DNA of 64,000 nt. It comes from Rhipidocladum racemiflorum. Lineage: Eukaryota > Streptophyta > Magnoliopsida > Poales > Poaceae. A model generated the notes under the pieces. That model was not told the origin of the DNA and made no database searches. It was given only the letters and a program-made list of their open reading frames with translations. The stretch covers positions 48,928,309 through 48,992,308 of the forward strand of contig CM070577.1 of the NCBI GenBank assembly GCA_036346355.1, in the 5' to 3' direction. The position numbers and the translations under genes are program-made. Shown here piece after piece: positions 45,007 to 58,400 of this stretch (position 1 is its first letter; each line of letters starts with the position of its first letter).

Positions 45007-45523
45007 TATAGCACAAGCATTATTACACAGGAAGTTTTTTAGGGCTTTAATTATAGTAGGTGACATTTAATCTACATATCATATCTTGCAGCATACGGTA
45101 GTCCTTACCGGACAAAGCAATGAAAGCGCTGGCCATCTGAGAGTGTCGTCTAAAAGAAGATACCAATCATCAAAATTAAATATTCCTGCACTTGCACCTG
45201 CTTTCAACGAGTTAGAAGATTTCAGACTTTCACTAGGCTATGACCTGCTTTCAAGGAATGGTGGGAACTGGAGAATATTTGATTGATGCTCAACCTGACT
45301 TGTTCCACGTGGAAAATCAGTCATCGAAACACAAGAAATTGAAGGGTGATGTGGAATTCATTTTTGCCATCCTGTTCTGCGTTCCAATTTCGTAAGCTAC
45401 CCACAATAAGCTCAATCACAATGAGATATGCAAAACTTATTTGCTGCCAGTGTTGTTCTAGGTGACAATCTTACTGACAAGATTAAAGTAGACAGTGAGA
45501 GCATGACAAAGACATTGAGATTT
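45007..45523 (+). pseudogene. Host exon-like remnant downstream of CACTA-2, cut by an LTR retrotransposon
   Basis: After a T-rich run and a strong acceptor (atcttgcag, ending 45092), the frame CATACGGTAGTCC... is open for about 64 codons to 45286 (ESAGHLRVSSKRRYQSSKLN, PALAPAFNELEDF). An overlapping frame from about 45250 stays open through YLIDAQPDLFHVENQ to 45403. A one-base shift between them suggests either a mutated exon or an unrecognised intron. A further acceptor (gttgttctag) lies near 45462. Sequence stops at 45523, where the LTR begins. No domain is recognised. It probably belongs to the same locus as 32500-33399. Confidence 0.4.
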
Positions 45524-47736
45524 TGTAACACCCCGGCATCTATTATGCCTGAATGTCACCAAACAAAGACTAAACCACATCTAAATACCACAAATTAAAG
45601 TAAATTACAGCAAAGGCACAAATGTTAAAACCGAAAATTTCGGCAGCATCTCCTATGTTTTATCATGAATTGAAGCAATAGCCATAGCAGGGCAAGTATT
45701 ATCATAACATAAGACATCTAAAACAGCAATATAATGGATATAGCACCAACATAAGACCAAATATCAAGTTCAACCACTCCTTAAACTAATACGAAGTAAA
45801 TAAAGATCAGAAGCGCACAATTTAATCCATACACCAAATTTCATGGCACTATTATTATAATAATGACTCAAATTGATAAGATTGCTTATAGGTGTGGAGC
45901 TACGTGAAGATGTGTAGCTAATGCCCCCTTTCCACATGCTGATTTCATGGTACCTAAAAACAACATAAACACAAGCGTGAGTTCAACACTCAGCAAGCAT
46001 ATCGCAATAGGTCATAAAGAATAAATCAAGGCCAACAACAATACATACCATACTTTAACATTATGATCAAATCATAATTTCATCCACAACATCATAGCCA
46101 TGACAAAGCACATTGTTCACAACTCATTTTCATCATCATGTATGCAATGCAATGCGATGCACATGTCTCCTGGAAGCATATACTGGTATTGCTGAGTGCA
46201 CACCCGTCGGCGTGCACCCTCTTCCCCCTTCCATCCCGTAGATGGAGGGTGCCTACGCATCGCTTCCACTCACCACGTGGGTGGAATCACAAGGTAGGTC
46301 TTACAACCATGACTCTCTGGATTATTCATAACTTTCTCACCGACCTTACCGGACTAGTTATGACGTTCTCACCGACTGGGCCAGCTTTCATGCCATGTAT
46401 GCAACATATGCCATAAACATAAACAACTTGCATCAAACTAAACTAAACATGGCATAGCATCATAATAGTCCATTTTCATCATAACATTGGCAAGCACTAA
46501 TCATGGCAAGATATCACAACATGTAAGCAATTTGCATCTAGTCACAATTAGCAACATACATTACACTACCCATTACAATACACTTGCCTTAACCTCGGGC
46601 GACGGATTGGCGAGAGGTTGAGGGCACTCCCGGGGTCACACCACCTGCACAAACATACCACACACTCAAAATGTGCCCCCAAAATAGTACGCAAAAGCTC
46701 ATCTACCCCGACTTCACAAACTACTCCCAAAACCTAAAAACAGAGAATCTGTCCCTCCCGGACAGCAGACTTCAAACTATCATATCTTGAGTTTTAGGAC
46801 TCCGAATCGATTAAACGAGTACATCATCGCGAAGCTTAGGAAATTTCCTAGCTTTTTCTAAGTATTGGGAAAAGGTGATTCGGCCTCTAAAATTGTTTAA
46901 TCTACAAAATACTACGTCATGTCCCACTTACGTCACAGTTTTGAACACGCTCGGTAAAACGACCATAACTTTCAAACGGCTGGGCAGAATTGGACGTTAT
47001 TTATGTCCAATTAAAGGTATTGAAGTTACCTACAACTCCTCAATAGGCAGCCGACCAAATTCCGAATCTAAAGTCGCGAAAACTCAAACCCTAGGTCGAC
47101 TGCACAATCTGCACGAAGCAGAGAACGTGGCAAACTCTAGTTTTCATCTAATCTACCAAATCACAGCACCACCTCTTGATCTAAAAGAATCAAAACACCC
47201 TCTAGCACAGCACCTAGACCATCCCCAAGGACTACCCCTAGCCATACCTTCGCCTGACGAATGAAGAACGTTGAAGAATCTCCTCCCGGTTCTCCCAATC
47301 TCCTTCCTCGCTCCGAATCCGCCGGATCTCCTCATCGCGGAGCTTCCCAATGGAGAGGACAGCGGGGTGGCAAGGCGAGGAGCTCTCCTAGGCCTGCAAG
47401 GAGGGTGGAGAGGAGAGGGGAGGGGTGGTGGCGCAAGGGGAGGCACAAGGGGGTGGGAGTGTGGAGGAGGAGGAGAGGGAGGGGCGGCGGCTAGGGCTAG
47501 AGAGGGGTGGGGCTGGCGCAATGGGGGCAGGGCAGCAGCCTTGCTGCCCTAAAAACCCCTCCACATGGGCCCTTACTTCCCCCACCTTGGGCCCAATTCA
47601 TCCCCCCAAGGCCCAACCAGCTCCCACTAGGCCCAAACTCCCGAAAACGGCCCGAAAACTCGATTAAACCTCATACCGTAAAGTTTTATTCTCTAATTTC
47701 ACACTTTATAATGTCACACCATTCCGTAGTGTCACA
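45524..47736 (-). mobile_element. 3' LTR of a minus-strand 2.2-kb-LTR retrotransposon
   Basis: In reverse complement it starts tgtgacactacggaatgg and ends gccggggtgttaca, 2213 bp. The adjoining ttctacccccccccc on its right is the reversed polypurine tract, so this is the 3' LTR. The predicted intron 1 is 47247 down to 46644, again 604 bp, with intact gaag/gtatgg and gtgcag/gtgg sites. Bases 45633-45653 equal the CACTA hairpin A stretch at 5756-5776. The left flank is gattt; the right flank of the whole element is off-window. Confidence 0.88.
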
Positions 47737-50700
47737 TTCTACCCCCCCCCCTTCAACAGGATTCGACCCCGAATCCAAGACACGCCACTACGCCAGACAA
47801 ACAACACAAAACATCCACGTAAAGACTCAAACCGAACCAAACGACAAGCAAACTTCCAAAACCAACACTTAGCGAGAAAGAGCTGACTTAGCTTAACTGG
47901 GTGCAGCCTCTCATAGCTTGACCTTTACTTCCAATTCCCCAATCGAAATCCTCGATTTCACCCACTAAAGGGCTCAATTGAACATACTACACATGCCCAA
48001 AACATCACATCAATCATTTCGTACAGTGATCACAAACTACAACGCTACCACCAAACACCAATCAAGAACCAAGAAAACACGGGTTCTCAACTCTTGCAAT
48101 TGGGCGCCCTTTAAACTGAGCGAACCATTCCAGAGAAATACCACCGAACGAAATGACTCACTAAGGCACAATCTGCCTTTCCGATACACAATCACGCTAA
48201 CATTTCATTCCATCCACTCCTAGGCAAATCTCATACCCAGGGACAACTAGCTAAGACAATTGCTCACGACAGGGCATTTATCTCCGAATTACCTTCATCT
48301 TCTCTACCACCCATCGATACTCTTAATACAAAACTGAACAACGACATCAACAACCTCCATCATAATCCACCCTTATACCACTAATGTCCAACACCTAGCC
48401 CAAGCTAGGACCGTAGAACCTTACCAAATCACAATTGGTGCTTTTCCCAAGAGGGTGTCGCCCTCACAATCTTTTCACGCAACCAACCAAGCCCAAGAGT
48501 ATACATCCTTAGCATACTCAACCATAAACCATCCACCCAATTGATGCCCATGCATAACTTTGAGTCCAATGCACTACAATCACTTTGGAAAGGATTCGAC
48601 AACAACCAAAGAGTATTCATTTTAATTTCCTAAGTCAAGACGCAAAGGAAACACAAATCTCCTACAACACAACCAACATACTAGAAATTCTTCATTGTTT
48701 CTTTTCATACCAGAAAGAAATAGAAATCTCGATTTGTGACATGAATGCACACTTTTCAAGAGCACTCCGGATTAGTCATATATCTATATGACTTTCTCAC
48801 CGACCTGGCTCATCGACTCTTTCATCATTAACCATCTATAAAACGATGTCATGCTTCCTTTTCACCATTCATTCATCATGTAACAACAATACCGAATAGT
48901 CATCCACTAAAAGACTTCTTCCTCGGTATCACATGATTGAACACCAATAACATCGATGATTGCGCTAAAACATATGACTATGATGGCAACATCGTTAATA
49001 GCAAAACCTCGCATTGTAACCAAAATAAACATTTTGGAACAGAACATCAACTCCAAAGTCAAACATCTGCACACACAACCACCACAAATTTTTCTCAAAG
49101 AGAAAGAGAAACTCATTTCGAAAGGGAACACTTCACTAACAAAATTACTTATAAACCATTCATAAAATCCACCTTGTGAAGCATTTTCAAACATCACACA
49201 CGTTTTCAAATAACTCCAACTCTAGCCAAATGGAGTTATAAATTGAATCTCAAGAATCTCCAACACAACCCACTAAGACCTTTTGCTTCCTTTAAAATTT
49301 ACTCCAAAGATGATTCAGTGCGAACGCGAAGGAGCGCGATCCACTCAAAGGCTTTTGGGTGTAATTCCATACTCATAGCACAAACTAAACAAATTAGCCA
49401 AAATTAAATATTGGCACCAATCACTATGAGTTTTAGGGAAAACTCTGAAACACAACATAAAGAACACCTCGACCGAAAACATTTAACCAAGATAGCAAAC
49501 AACCAAACCAGACCAAAAGGTTTTAGACACAAGCTCAGCATGAAACCCACCATATCTAGTATTCCACTATACTTACCTTTTAAACACTCAATATTCACTA
49601 TTTACTCATCGAGAAGCCCATCATAATTCAGCCAAAATCTACATAACCAATACTACCTCATCAAGATCCCCACAGACCAACACATCATACAATAACGTAT
49701 TCTATACTTCAAATATAGTACTTCAACAGATACTTAAGCATGATCAACCTATCAATTTTTTTATACCATCCATACGCCAACATCTTGACAATTGGAACTT
49801 GTTCAATCAATAAATGACTTCAACAAGTAAATATTATCTCTACAAGGTAAAGCTCGTAACTATGATTCTAAGACATACATTCATTAAGAATAAAATTCTA
49901 CATCATGTTAATTATCCATGGTCCACTCCATCACAACATGTTACAATAACCTCCGTTTTAACAAGGATTTTCAACAATTCAATTACCACCACTACTAAGT
50001 CATCAATATCAATAATTTGCATAATCATCAATCAACAACATTACTTTTAGCTACCCTATACATAGGTTACAACAAAATTGTCACTACACAACACACTCCA
50101 ACTATTAAATTAAATTTATTAAGTTAGACCTTCGCGAAGCTCTTACAATATCATCAAACAACAAAACCTATATCTTTCCAATTGGCCTCGATGCTAGCAT
50201 TTTAGGAACACGACTGCGTACCACCAATCATGCTAATATTTGCAACAACATGAATAGCAACTCTAATTAACTTCCAAGTTAAAGCCACTAGCCAACACGA
50301 TTAAATTTTCTCTATTAACCCGTTAGATTAGAACATCTTTAAACAACCGGCAAGGTTTCTTTAACAATATCAGTAATTTACATCATCTTAATGTTCTAAC
50401 TATGCATCAGGGTTTAAACTTTAAACATTAACGAGTATCATAAGCACTTCTTAAGCAAAGCAATAGATTCTAAGCATGTACATTAACTGTAACACCCTAA
50501 TTTTTTCTTTTCATGAATTTAAATAAGATTTGGCACTTTTGTGAATTTTTGGAATTTTCTGGGGTTTATTTGGAATTTATTTGAATTTATTCCCTTTTCA
50601 AATAATTAAAGAATTTAATTTTGCAAATAAAGTTTTGTTGGAAATATTTTATTTGAGTCCAAAATGTTCCAAAATATTTTCTAGAATTTTTCTGAAATTT

Positions 50701-53700
50701 TTCTGAGTGTTTTGCTATTTTTAATGAATTAAATGAATTTCTGGGAATTAATTTGAATATTTAATCGCTGGAAATCCAAACCGGGTTTTACTATTCACCC
50801 GACCGAGCCCGAGTCGAACTCGAGTCCGAGTCCGACCCGAACCCGACCGCGTCACACGGTCGAGCCGAACCCAGTCGGCCGAAACCCTAACGTCGCGACC
50901 ATTGGATCACGATCCAACGGCTGAGACTGAACCACGTCGCCCGAACCCGAGTCTGACCGAGCCAGCCACGTCGCCCGAGCCGGACCCGAGCCCAAACCCC
51001 GCAACCGTTGGATCGAGATCCAACAGCTCGCGTGCGTCCACGTCACCCAAGCCGTATCCGCGCCGGACTCCGCCGCCTGTACCGGCCTCGTCGCGGAATC
51101 CGCGCGTATCTCGACGTTGGAGCCGGCATTTAAAGCCCGGATATGTGCCCGAGGATCGCCTGCTGCTTGCGCGACGTTCGCCCCAACTCACGGTGCCCTA
51201 GCCGCCGCCTTGCACCCACGATTGCTCGCCGTAGTTGATTAGGGCTAAGCTTCGGTTTTTGCGGATTTTCCGCCGTCTTCCGTCGTCACCGACCCCAGAT
51301 CCGAACTCCTCGCGTCGAGACGCATCTGGGAGTGCTAGTCTTCACGCTGGAGGAGCCCCGCAACGCCATTCGGGTGGTCATCGTCTTCGTCTCCGGTCTG
51401 CTCGCGCCGCCGCACGCCATCGCCGGACTTCGAGCTCGGACAGCCGGTGGATCCGGATCGGACGGCTACGGTGAGTCCACGTTTCCCCCCAAACCGTAGA
51501 AAACCAGATTAGATCCGGACCGTTGGATCAAGATCCAACGGCCCACGTTCATCCACGTCACCCCGTAGCGAATCCACGTTGCGGTTTTAGATTCAATCCC
51601 AACCGTTGGATCTAGATCCAACGGCGTAGATTGAGCCACACGTCGACCACCGGGACATGCCACGCCACCCACGGTGAGGCGAAAACCCGATCCAATCTGG
51701 ACCGTCCGATCCGAATCGAACGGCCCAGATTAGCCGCGTTGTACCGCAACGTGCGGCATTGGATCCTATCGGAACCGTTGATTTTCAAATCAACGGTCCA
51801 GATCGCGCCACGTGTCCGGGAGCCGAATCGGTAGCGGTCACCGTGGCGTCAGCGTGGCGTCACATAGAACCCAGCGTCGTGGATAGTTAACCACACCATG
51901 ACGTCATGCTTTGGCGTCATGGCGGGGCCCGATGTGTCGACCGGCTCGGCGAACCAGCGATGATGTCGGGCCGGCGCGTCACCGATGGGGCCCACATGTC
52001 AGAGACGCGTGGAACCGTGGACCGGGTCCACGGTGGACCAAGCCAAATCGTGCGCCGGGTCCATGGACCCGAGGCGACATGGCGGCCCCTGATTGGTCCA
52101 CGTGTCATGCTGGCACAATAATTAATTTCCGAAAAAAAAGAAAATGATTTATTAATTCGGTTTATTGATTTCAAAAATGGAGTCAAACTTCAAATGCTTA
52201 TAACTTTTGCATTTCAACTCCGATTTGAGTGATTCAAATTTCTAAATTTGTATAAAATTGAGATCTACCTAATGGTGAATTTTATTTAATTTTTAGACCA
52301 AATTTTTTCTCTATAATATTATTTAATTGATTATTTAAGCTTTAAACGCTTATAACTTTTGCGTTTTAACTCCGATTTCGCCGATTCCAATTTCTAAAAA
52401 TTCATAAAAATATGCTCTCTCTGTTTATGGACTTCATTTGGATGTTTGGATACTTTTTATCTACTGTTTTATTCATTTATTGCTATTTGCACGCGTTACG
52501 AGTAGACGTTGAGGTGCCCGAAGGCTTCGAAGGTGAAGTGTTGACCCAGGAGCCACCTTAGGACAAAGATCAAGTATTCTTTGAAGGCAAGTTGTGCTTT
52601 GACCATGTTGATCCCATTTTGAAATTAGTTTGATTTAAATTATTGCATGCTAGTTCAATTATAAAATTCTTTAATTAATTTTGGGAGATTAGTTAATTAC
52701 CTAGTTGCTGTATGCCACCTTGACATAGACAATTTAATGCCATGAACCCCTTGTCACCCTAGTTGAGGATTAAATAGTTGGACATTATTAAATTGCCAAC
52801 ATGGAAATTTAGATCGTTGTAGTATATTGCTTAGACCTGCTACGTGTTTATGACATGATTTTGGACAAACAAATGTTAATATTGACTTAATGATATATTG
52901 AACCTGTTTTGGAAAGGTATCATGTGTTGTGATGTTGATGGCACGTGGTGCATGGTAATCAACTGGGGGTTTGATAAATAGTTTTCGACCGGGGCATGTG
53001 GCAAGAATAATCGGGTGGGCCAGTTGTGGCATCGGGAGCGTTGTTTTAGTTCTTCGGGTAGTCATGCCCTGGTCAACATAAAGACTTAACCTTGCAAGCC
53101 TTTGAACTGAGTTAATCGTGCAACCACATGTCCGTAATGGGACGGACCTAGTTGAGTAAGTTACTAATAACTTGCATGTGATACCTCGGGTGTCAACTAC
53201 ACCCTTTGTGTAGCTTGAAAGGGGAGCATACCAGTGTGATGGCATGGTACCCGTCCAACGGTATGTCGGTCCCATACTTCACCTTTGTTAAGGGAAGGGA
53301 TGGTGTATGGCAAAAACCGGAAAGGTTCACTTGCGTAGTTAGCCGTTTCCGAAAGGCTTTGTTACGATCACTCGCCCTTGTGGTGTTTGGCTGTATCTTG
53401 TGGGTAAAGTGCATAACCTCTGCAGAGTGTAAAAATCTATTCGAATAGCCGTGTCCGTGGTATTGGACATTGCTGGGGGATTACAGTCAAGGGTTAGATT
53501 TTCTTGAAAATAACTTGAACTTGAGAGGTTTGGTTTGGTTAAATGATGATGTTGATGGAAATGTGGATTAGGAATGGGACAGATGTTTATTTAACTCATG
53601 GAAAAGTTATTGATATTACACTGTTTCTATCGCTTTCGAATCTAGTTATGTTATTTGTTAAATGCTGTTACTGCAAATGAACCATGAACTATTCCTTTGT

Positions 53701-55278
53701 ATTAAGCCATGCATGTAGAATATTAGCTTGCATTCTATGCATGACTTGCTGAGTACCAAGTACGACACAATACGACAATACGACACCAGTTGAAGAAGAG
53801 TCTACACCAGCTTTGGAGGAGGAGCTCCAAGAGGAACCGTCTAACTTGGGATCGAGTCCAGTCAGTTGCCTGTGGCATATTGGTTGGCGCCACGCGTTTT
53901 CTTTATATATTCCGCTGCAGATTTTATTTGAATAAGTCTTAGCCCTGCGAGGCGTACCTTTGTAACTTGACCATAAGGTCGAGCAACCAGTTTGGTTATC
54001 TTAATTAAAGTACTTTATTATTATCGATGTGTATGATTGTGATATTTACCAATGTTGAGACTGTGTGCACTAGCGTGATCCTGGACTAGTGCTGAATACA
54101 CAAAGGGTCCGGATTTGCAAATTCGGGTCCCGACATTAACCCATTTAATCATTCTCGCTACAGAGTAAACTACAACACTAGTAGTCTATTTATTCTCAAG
54201 CTAGAGATAATAATCACATTGAATTGATTCAACTCACAATTTAACTTAACAATACATCATTCCATAAACCACATTGATACATATTACATAACATGCTAAA
54301 CAACAATTCTCACTAGTGACAAAACGATTTTAGTCAAAAGACTACTTACTTTGTTTGCAGCATTTTATTTTTAAAACTCAACCCAAATTCACAAGGAAAC
54401 TTGACTCTCAAAATTGCAATGAGACAGACCCAAACTTGGTCATGCAAAAAGGAAATTCTCCAAAACACTTTTCAATCTCAAAGACTCCCATAGAGGAAAA
54501 TGGTTAAAAGACAATTTTCTTAACAGGGAACCAAGCGATCAAGTAATCATTTTAAAATAAAACCTTAACACCAAACCCCAAACTTTCACGAAACAAGAAG
54601 GGTTTTCAAAGATGATTTCCTAAACCAGTAAAATGACGAAATCAAACACCACTTACTCCTACAAAGCCACAGGACTTCAGCCCTGACAACCAGATCTGGC
54701 ATAACGCTGCAATAACTCTTTTGACCTCAGAGAAAGACAAACACAGGAATAAATTGAATGCTTCTCCCCCATAAAGCAATCAACAAACTAAGCATCAAAG
54801 CTGGAAAGGCGACCAAAAGAAGCGCAACACTAGACTCTTCTTCTTCGTCTTCAACCAAGGAAGACAAAACCACACACCGCATACGGAACAATCCGCAGAA
54901 ATCCAATACCAACCACTTTTCTTTTGGTCTCAATCAACTAAAACAAAGGAAACCAACCAAGACCGACCACAGAACAATAAAGAACATCCGAAGGAATCCA
55001 CCACCAATATCTTCTATTTGACTCCAGTCAACTACCCGATCTACGACAGAAAGGGTAAGCACTCTTCTCTTACAGGGGTTAATAATTCTTCGGTGATGGC
55101 GTTAACTGGCCACACCGTCAAACCACACCCTCACTATGAACAAAAAGAGGTGACCAAAACCCTTCGGCACCGCAACCCCACTTTACCACAATAACAAGAA
55201 CAATCCAATCAATTCTCTCAATAACGTAGCAACATACATTATCACATAAAGCATTCAACATCAAGGCTTAAATATAAC
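47737..55278 (-). mobile_element. Internal region of the minus-strand retrotransposon, interrupted by a solo LTR
   Basis: Reverse-complement alignment to 17333-21331 holds through both parts (47737-50487 and 54136-55278), about 3.9 kb without the solo LTR. No gag or pol motifs occur. Compared with 17094-17332, the first 240 bp including the primer-binding site are missing: the LTR end at 55279 joins directly to sequence matching gtatttaagctttgatgttg. This copy could not prime its own minus-strand DNA. Confidence 0.82.
50488..54135 (+). mobile_element. Solo LTR (3.65 kb) of a long-LTR gypsy family with 5-bp target duplication
   Basis: Starts tgtaacaccctaatttt and ends ggtcccgaca. Identical ttaac repeats flank it at 50483-50487 and 54136-54140. 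The uninterrupted site is visible in the other internal copy near 18335 (aatgggttaatgtacatgct, reversed here). Layout resembles the LTR at 55449-58876: a GC-rich leader, gacggctacg/gtgagt donor (51471), an exon at 52506-52586, a GC-type donor (ttgaag/gcaag), and a final exon from 53790. It shares cttataacttttgc-type and ggactagt phrases with that LTR. Confidence 0.93.
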
Positions 55279-55448
55279 TATAACACCCCGACATTTAATA
55301 TGCCCGAATGATACTAAACATAGACTAAGCAACCTCTAAATACCATAAATACAAGTAAATTACAGCAAAGGCATGAATGCTAAAAACTGAAATTTTAGCA
55401 GCATCTCCTTTGTTTCAACATGAGTTGAAGGAACAACAATAGCATAGC
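55279..55448 (-). mobile_element. 5' LTR fragment of the minus-strand retrotransposon, cut by the next element
   Basis: Reads tataacaccccgacatttaa (terminal tg mutated to ta), then the usual end-of-LTR sequence including ttttagcagcatctcctttg. It breaks at 55449, where the long-LTR element starts. The remainder must lie beyond 64000. Confidence 0.85.
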
Positions 55449-58400
55449 TGTAACATCCTCATTTTCGCTTTCTGGAGAAAAACCTAATTTAAATAAATTA
55501 AATTCAAAATTTGGAGTTTCTTTGGTGTTTATATTAACCTGGCATCCATCCCCATCCAAAATCGGGATTTAATTCCCCTCCGGTCGAAAAATCGGATTTT
55601 CCAATTCCCGCTGGTACCCGAAATTTCACTCGAGTGCAAAAATGCTCCAAAAATCCCAAAACCACCTCAATTGTGTTCCAAATATTCCAAAATGATTTTA
55701 GGAATCATTCCCCGGATTTTTGGACCTTCGTTCCTATTTTATCTCGCGCGGCTTTTGTTTAATGCCCGCAATCCGCGCCCGAATATTTAATTCCACAAAT
55801 TTCATTCAAATTCCGCGAAACCAATTTTATTGGGTCCCAAATATTCTAAAATGGCTCTAGGAATTTTTTTCGGAATTTTTAGACCATTTTTCCTAATTTT
55901 TCTCTAGGGCGAATCGTTTACGTAATTCTCGGCCAATCGCGTGCTGCCACGTGTCATCAACAGTGTGTCTTCTACCTCTAGCCATGGGAGATGAATAGAG
56001 GAGCTTCAAGCTCTCTCCAATGGAGGTTCTCTCTCTTTAAATCACCTTATCTTCCTCCACGCAACTCCAAAATCATCAAGGCCGGTTCCGTTGGATCCGT
56101 ATCGTCGCCCTCTTGCCACTCCCCACCTTGATGAGCCGCCAATCTTGCCGGAGTTTGCATGAACGGTGAAAAACCAAAATGGAGTTAAATGCTCATAACT
56201 CGGCCGTTTCAACTCCGTTCCGCGTGATTCCACCTCCAATCTCTCCGTATAAGAACCCCCGTCCCGGTGGTATGAGCCTCCTTTGGCCTCTCCCATTCGT
56301 TCATCCACTAGAGCAAGAAAACCGACGCCGGGTTAGAGTTTTCGGCGTTCTTCACGTTCTTGGTTGTAGATCTCTCCACGGTGGGTAATTCTTCGTGCCA
56401 CTTGGTTCCTTGTGACCGTGATTGAGTCTAGAGTCTAACCCAACAATCAATTTTAGGTTTCATCAAGTTTTGGAGACGAATTTCGCATTTTTCTCGGTTC
56501 GGCCGGAGCTCCGTTCGTCGCCGAATTCGTCGTCTCGGGTGAGGTTCAATCCGATTCTTCCTCCTAGGAGTCCCTAAGGATGTGATCTAGAGATTCCATG
56601 ATTTTGTTTGATCAAATGCCATGCAAAATTGATGGAAAAATTGGGGTTTGTTAGATTTTTGGGTCCTCTGTCATTTTGGTTGAAGCCTCTGTGTTGTTGA
56701 CCTTGTGTGCGTGCGGGCCCGTGCCCTCGCCGGCCGGCCGGGCGCCGTCGCCACGCCGATCGCCCGGCCTGCCAGCGCCCCTGCCAGCTTCGCTGGCCAG
56801 CGTCGCCCGCCTCCGCTGATCGTCCGGCCAAACCGCCACCCAGCCGTGGCCAGGCTTCACGGGCCCGGCCAGCCTCAAGCTCCCTTCATCCATCCATGGC
56901 CATGGCCAAGCAAAGCAAGAAGACAAGGCTCCACTCAATGACAAGTGGGACCCACTTGCAAGTGACACAATCACTTTCCAAAAATCAGAAAAATGAAAAA
57001 GGAATATTCCAGGGAATATTCCCGGTTTTCCAATTTTTCGAAATTCAAACTTCGGACGCTCATAACTTCTCCGTCCGAACTCCGATTGACTCCATTCAAA
57101 TTTCTAAATTCATTTAAAATCAAGATCTACCTGCCAGTATTAATTTTGTAATTTTTAGATTTTATTTATTTTCTGGTATTTATTTGTTGCCTCGATTTGC
57201 GCGTAGCCGAGGAATCCGACGCGACCGCCGACCCCGCCGCCGGATTTCCCTCGTACAACGATCTTCCCGCGAACGAAGGCAAGTCTCTTTGATGCATATT
57301 GAACCTACCTTTATAAACTTGTTTTAATTGTTTTACAAAATTGCATGCTATGTTTAATATCGTATGTCAAATATAAGGGCTTAGTTAATCCAATTTGTAA
57401 TTTCCTCCTTTGTGATTGATATCCATGTTACTTGTAACCCTAGAACATTGTTTATACCATGCTTATGCTTATATGGTATCCTTTGTTACATAGTACGGTA
57501 GAATTGCTTAGGACCTTTATCGATGAAAACAACCCATGGGTGGGATTACTAAAAAAGAATGATTTCAAGTATGCTTTGGAAGTTATTGTTATGATTTTCC
57601 TACTGTTTTTCTAAAATAAAAAGAAAAGGAAAAATGGTTTGGACTTGAGCAGATTGGATTGTCGGGTGGGTGCGGATGGAGCACTAGTTGTCTTGTGCAA
57701 GTACCGCCGCAAGTCATTTAAGGATCGACGCTTGTGATTGTCCATTCTAAGCATAACCGTACTACCACATGTCTATAATGGTACGACCTGGCTAACTAAT
57801 TTGTAGAAACCTAATTTAGACTCACCACTCGGTTGAATGTGAGTGCCGGATAGAGGCAATGTCGTTTTTCTCACACGGCGCAAGAGGGGGCTTCTGTACT
57901 GGGCGGATGGAACCCTCACAGCGGTGAAACCTCAGCGGGTGGGTCGGGTTAGGTGGATACATTGTAACGGCCTTGTCATGGTCTCTCTGCCGGCACACCA
58001 AAGGAAGTGTGTTAATAGCTTGGCATCAAGAGACGATCATGTCTTGTGGGTAAAGTTGTACACCTCTGCAGAGTTAAAACTATTCGAATAGACGTGCCTA
58101 CAGTTAAAGGCAAAGCGAAGAATGCTTTCATATTGGTAGACTTTGGTTTTGGTTTTCAAAACTAAAAGGTGTTTTGTTTTGGGATTCGGGAGTGGTTAGA
58201 ACTCTCGAATGTTGTTTGGCGGATAGAGCCAACCAGGTGGATAGAACCTGTTTTGTACTTGACGGATGGAGTCATATGATTATCCTTGATCTTTTAAAAC
58301 ATTGGCGGATAGAGCCTTTATACTAGTGATGGTGGATAGAACCTCACTGCACTATTAAATGATTCAATTGTTAAAAAGAATTGTTAAAAGTTGCTTTGTG

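Noticed and set aside
56574..56974. Antisense and sense GC-rich ORFs (about 80-136 codons) in the long LTR
   Set aside because: They lie in a GC-rich segment inside predicted intron 1 of the LTR leader and have no counterpart in the related solo LTR.
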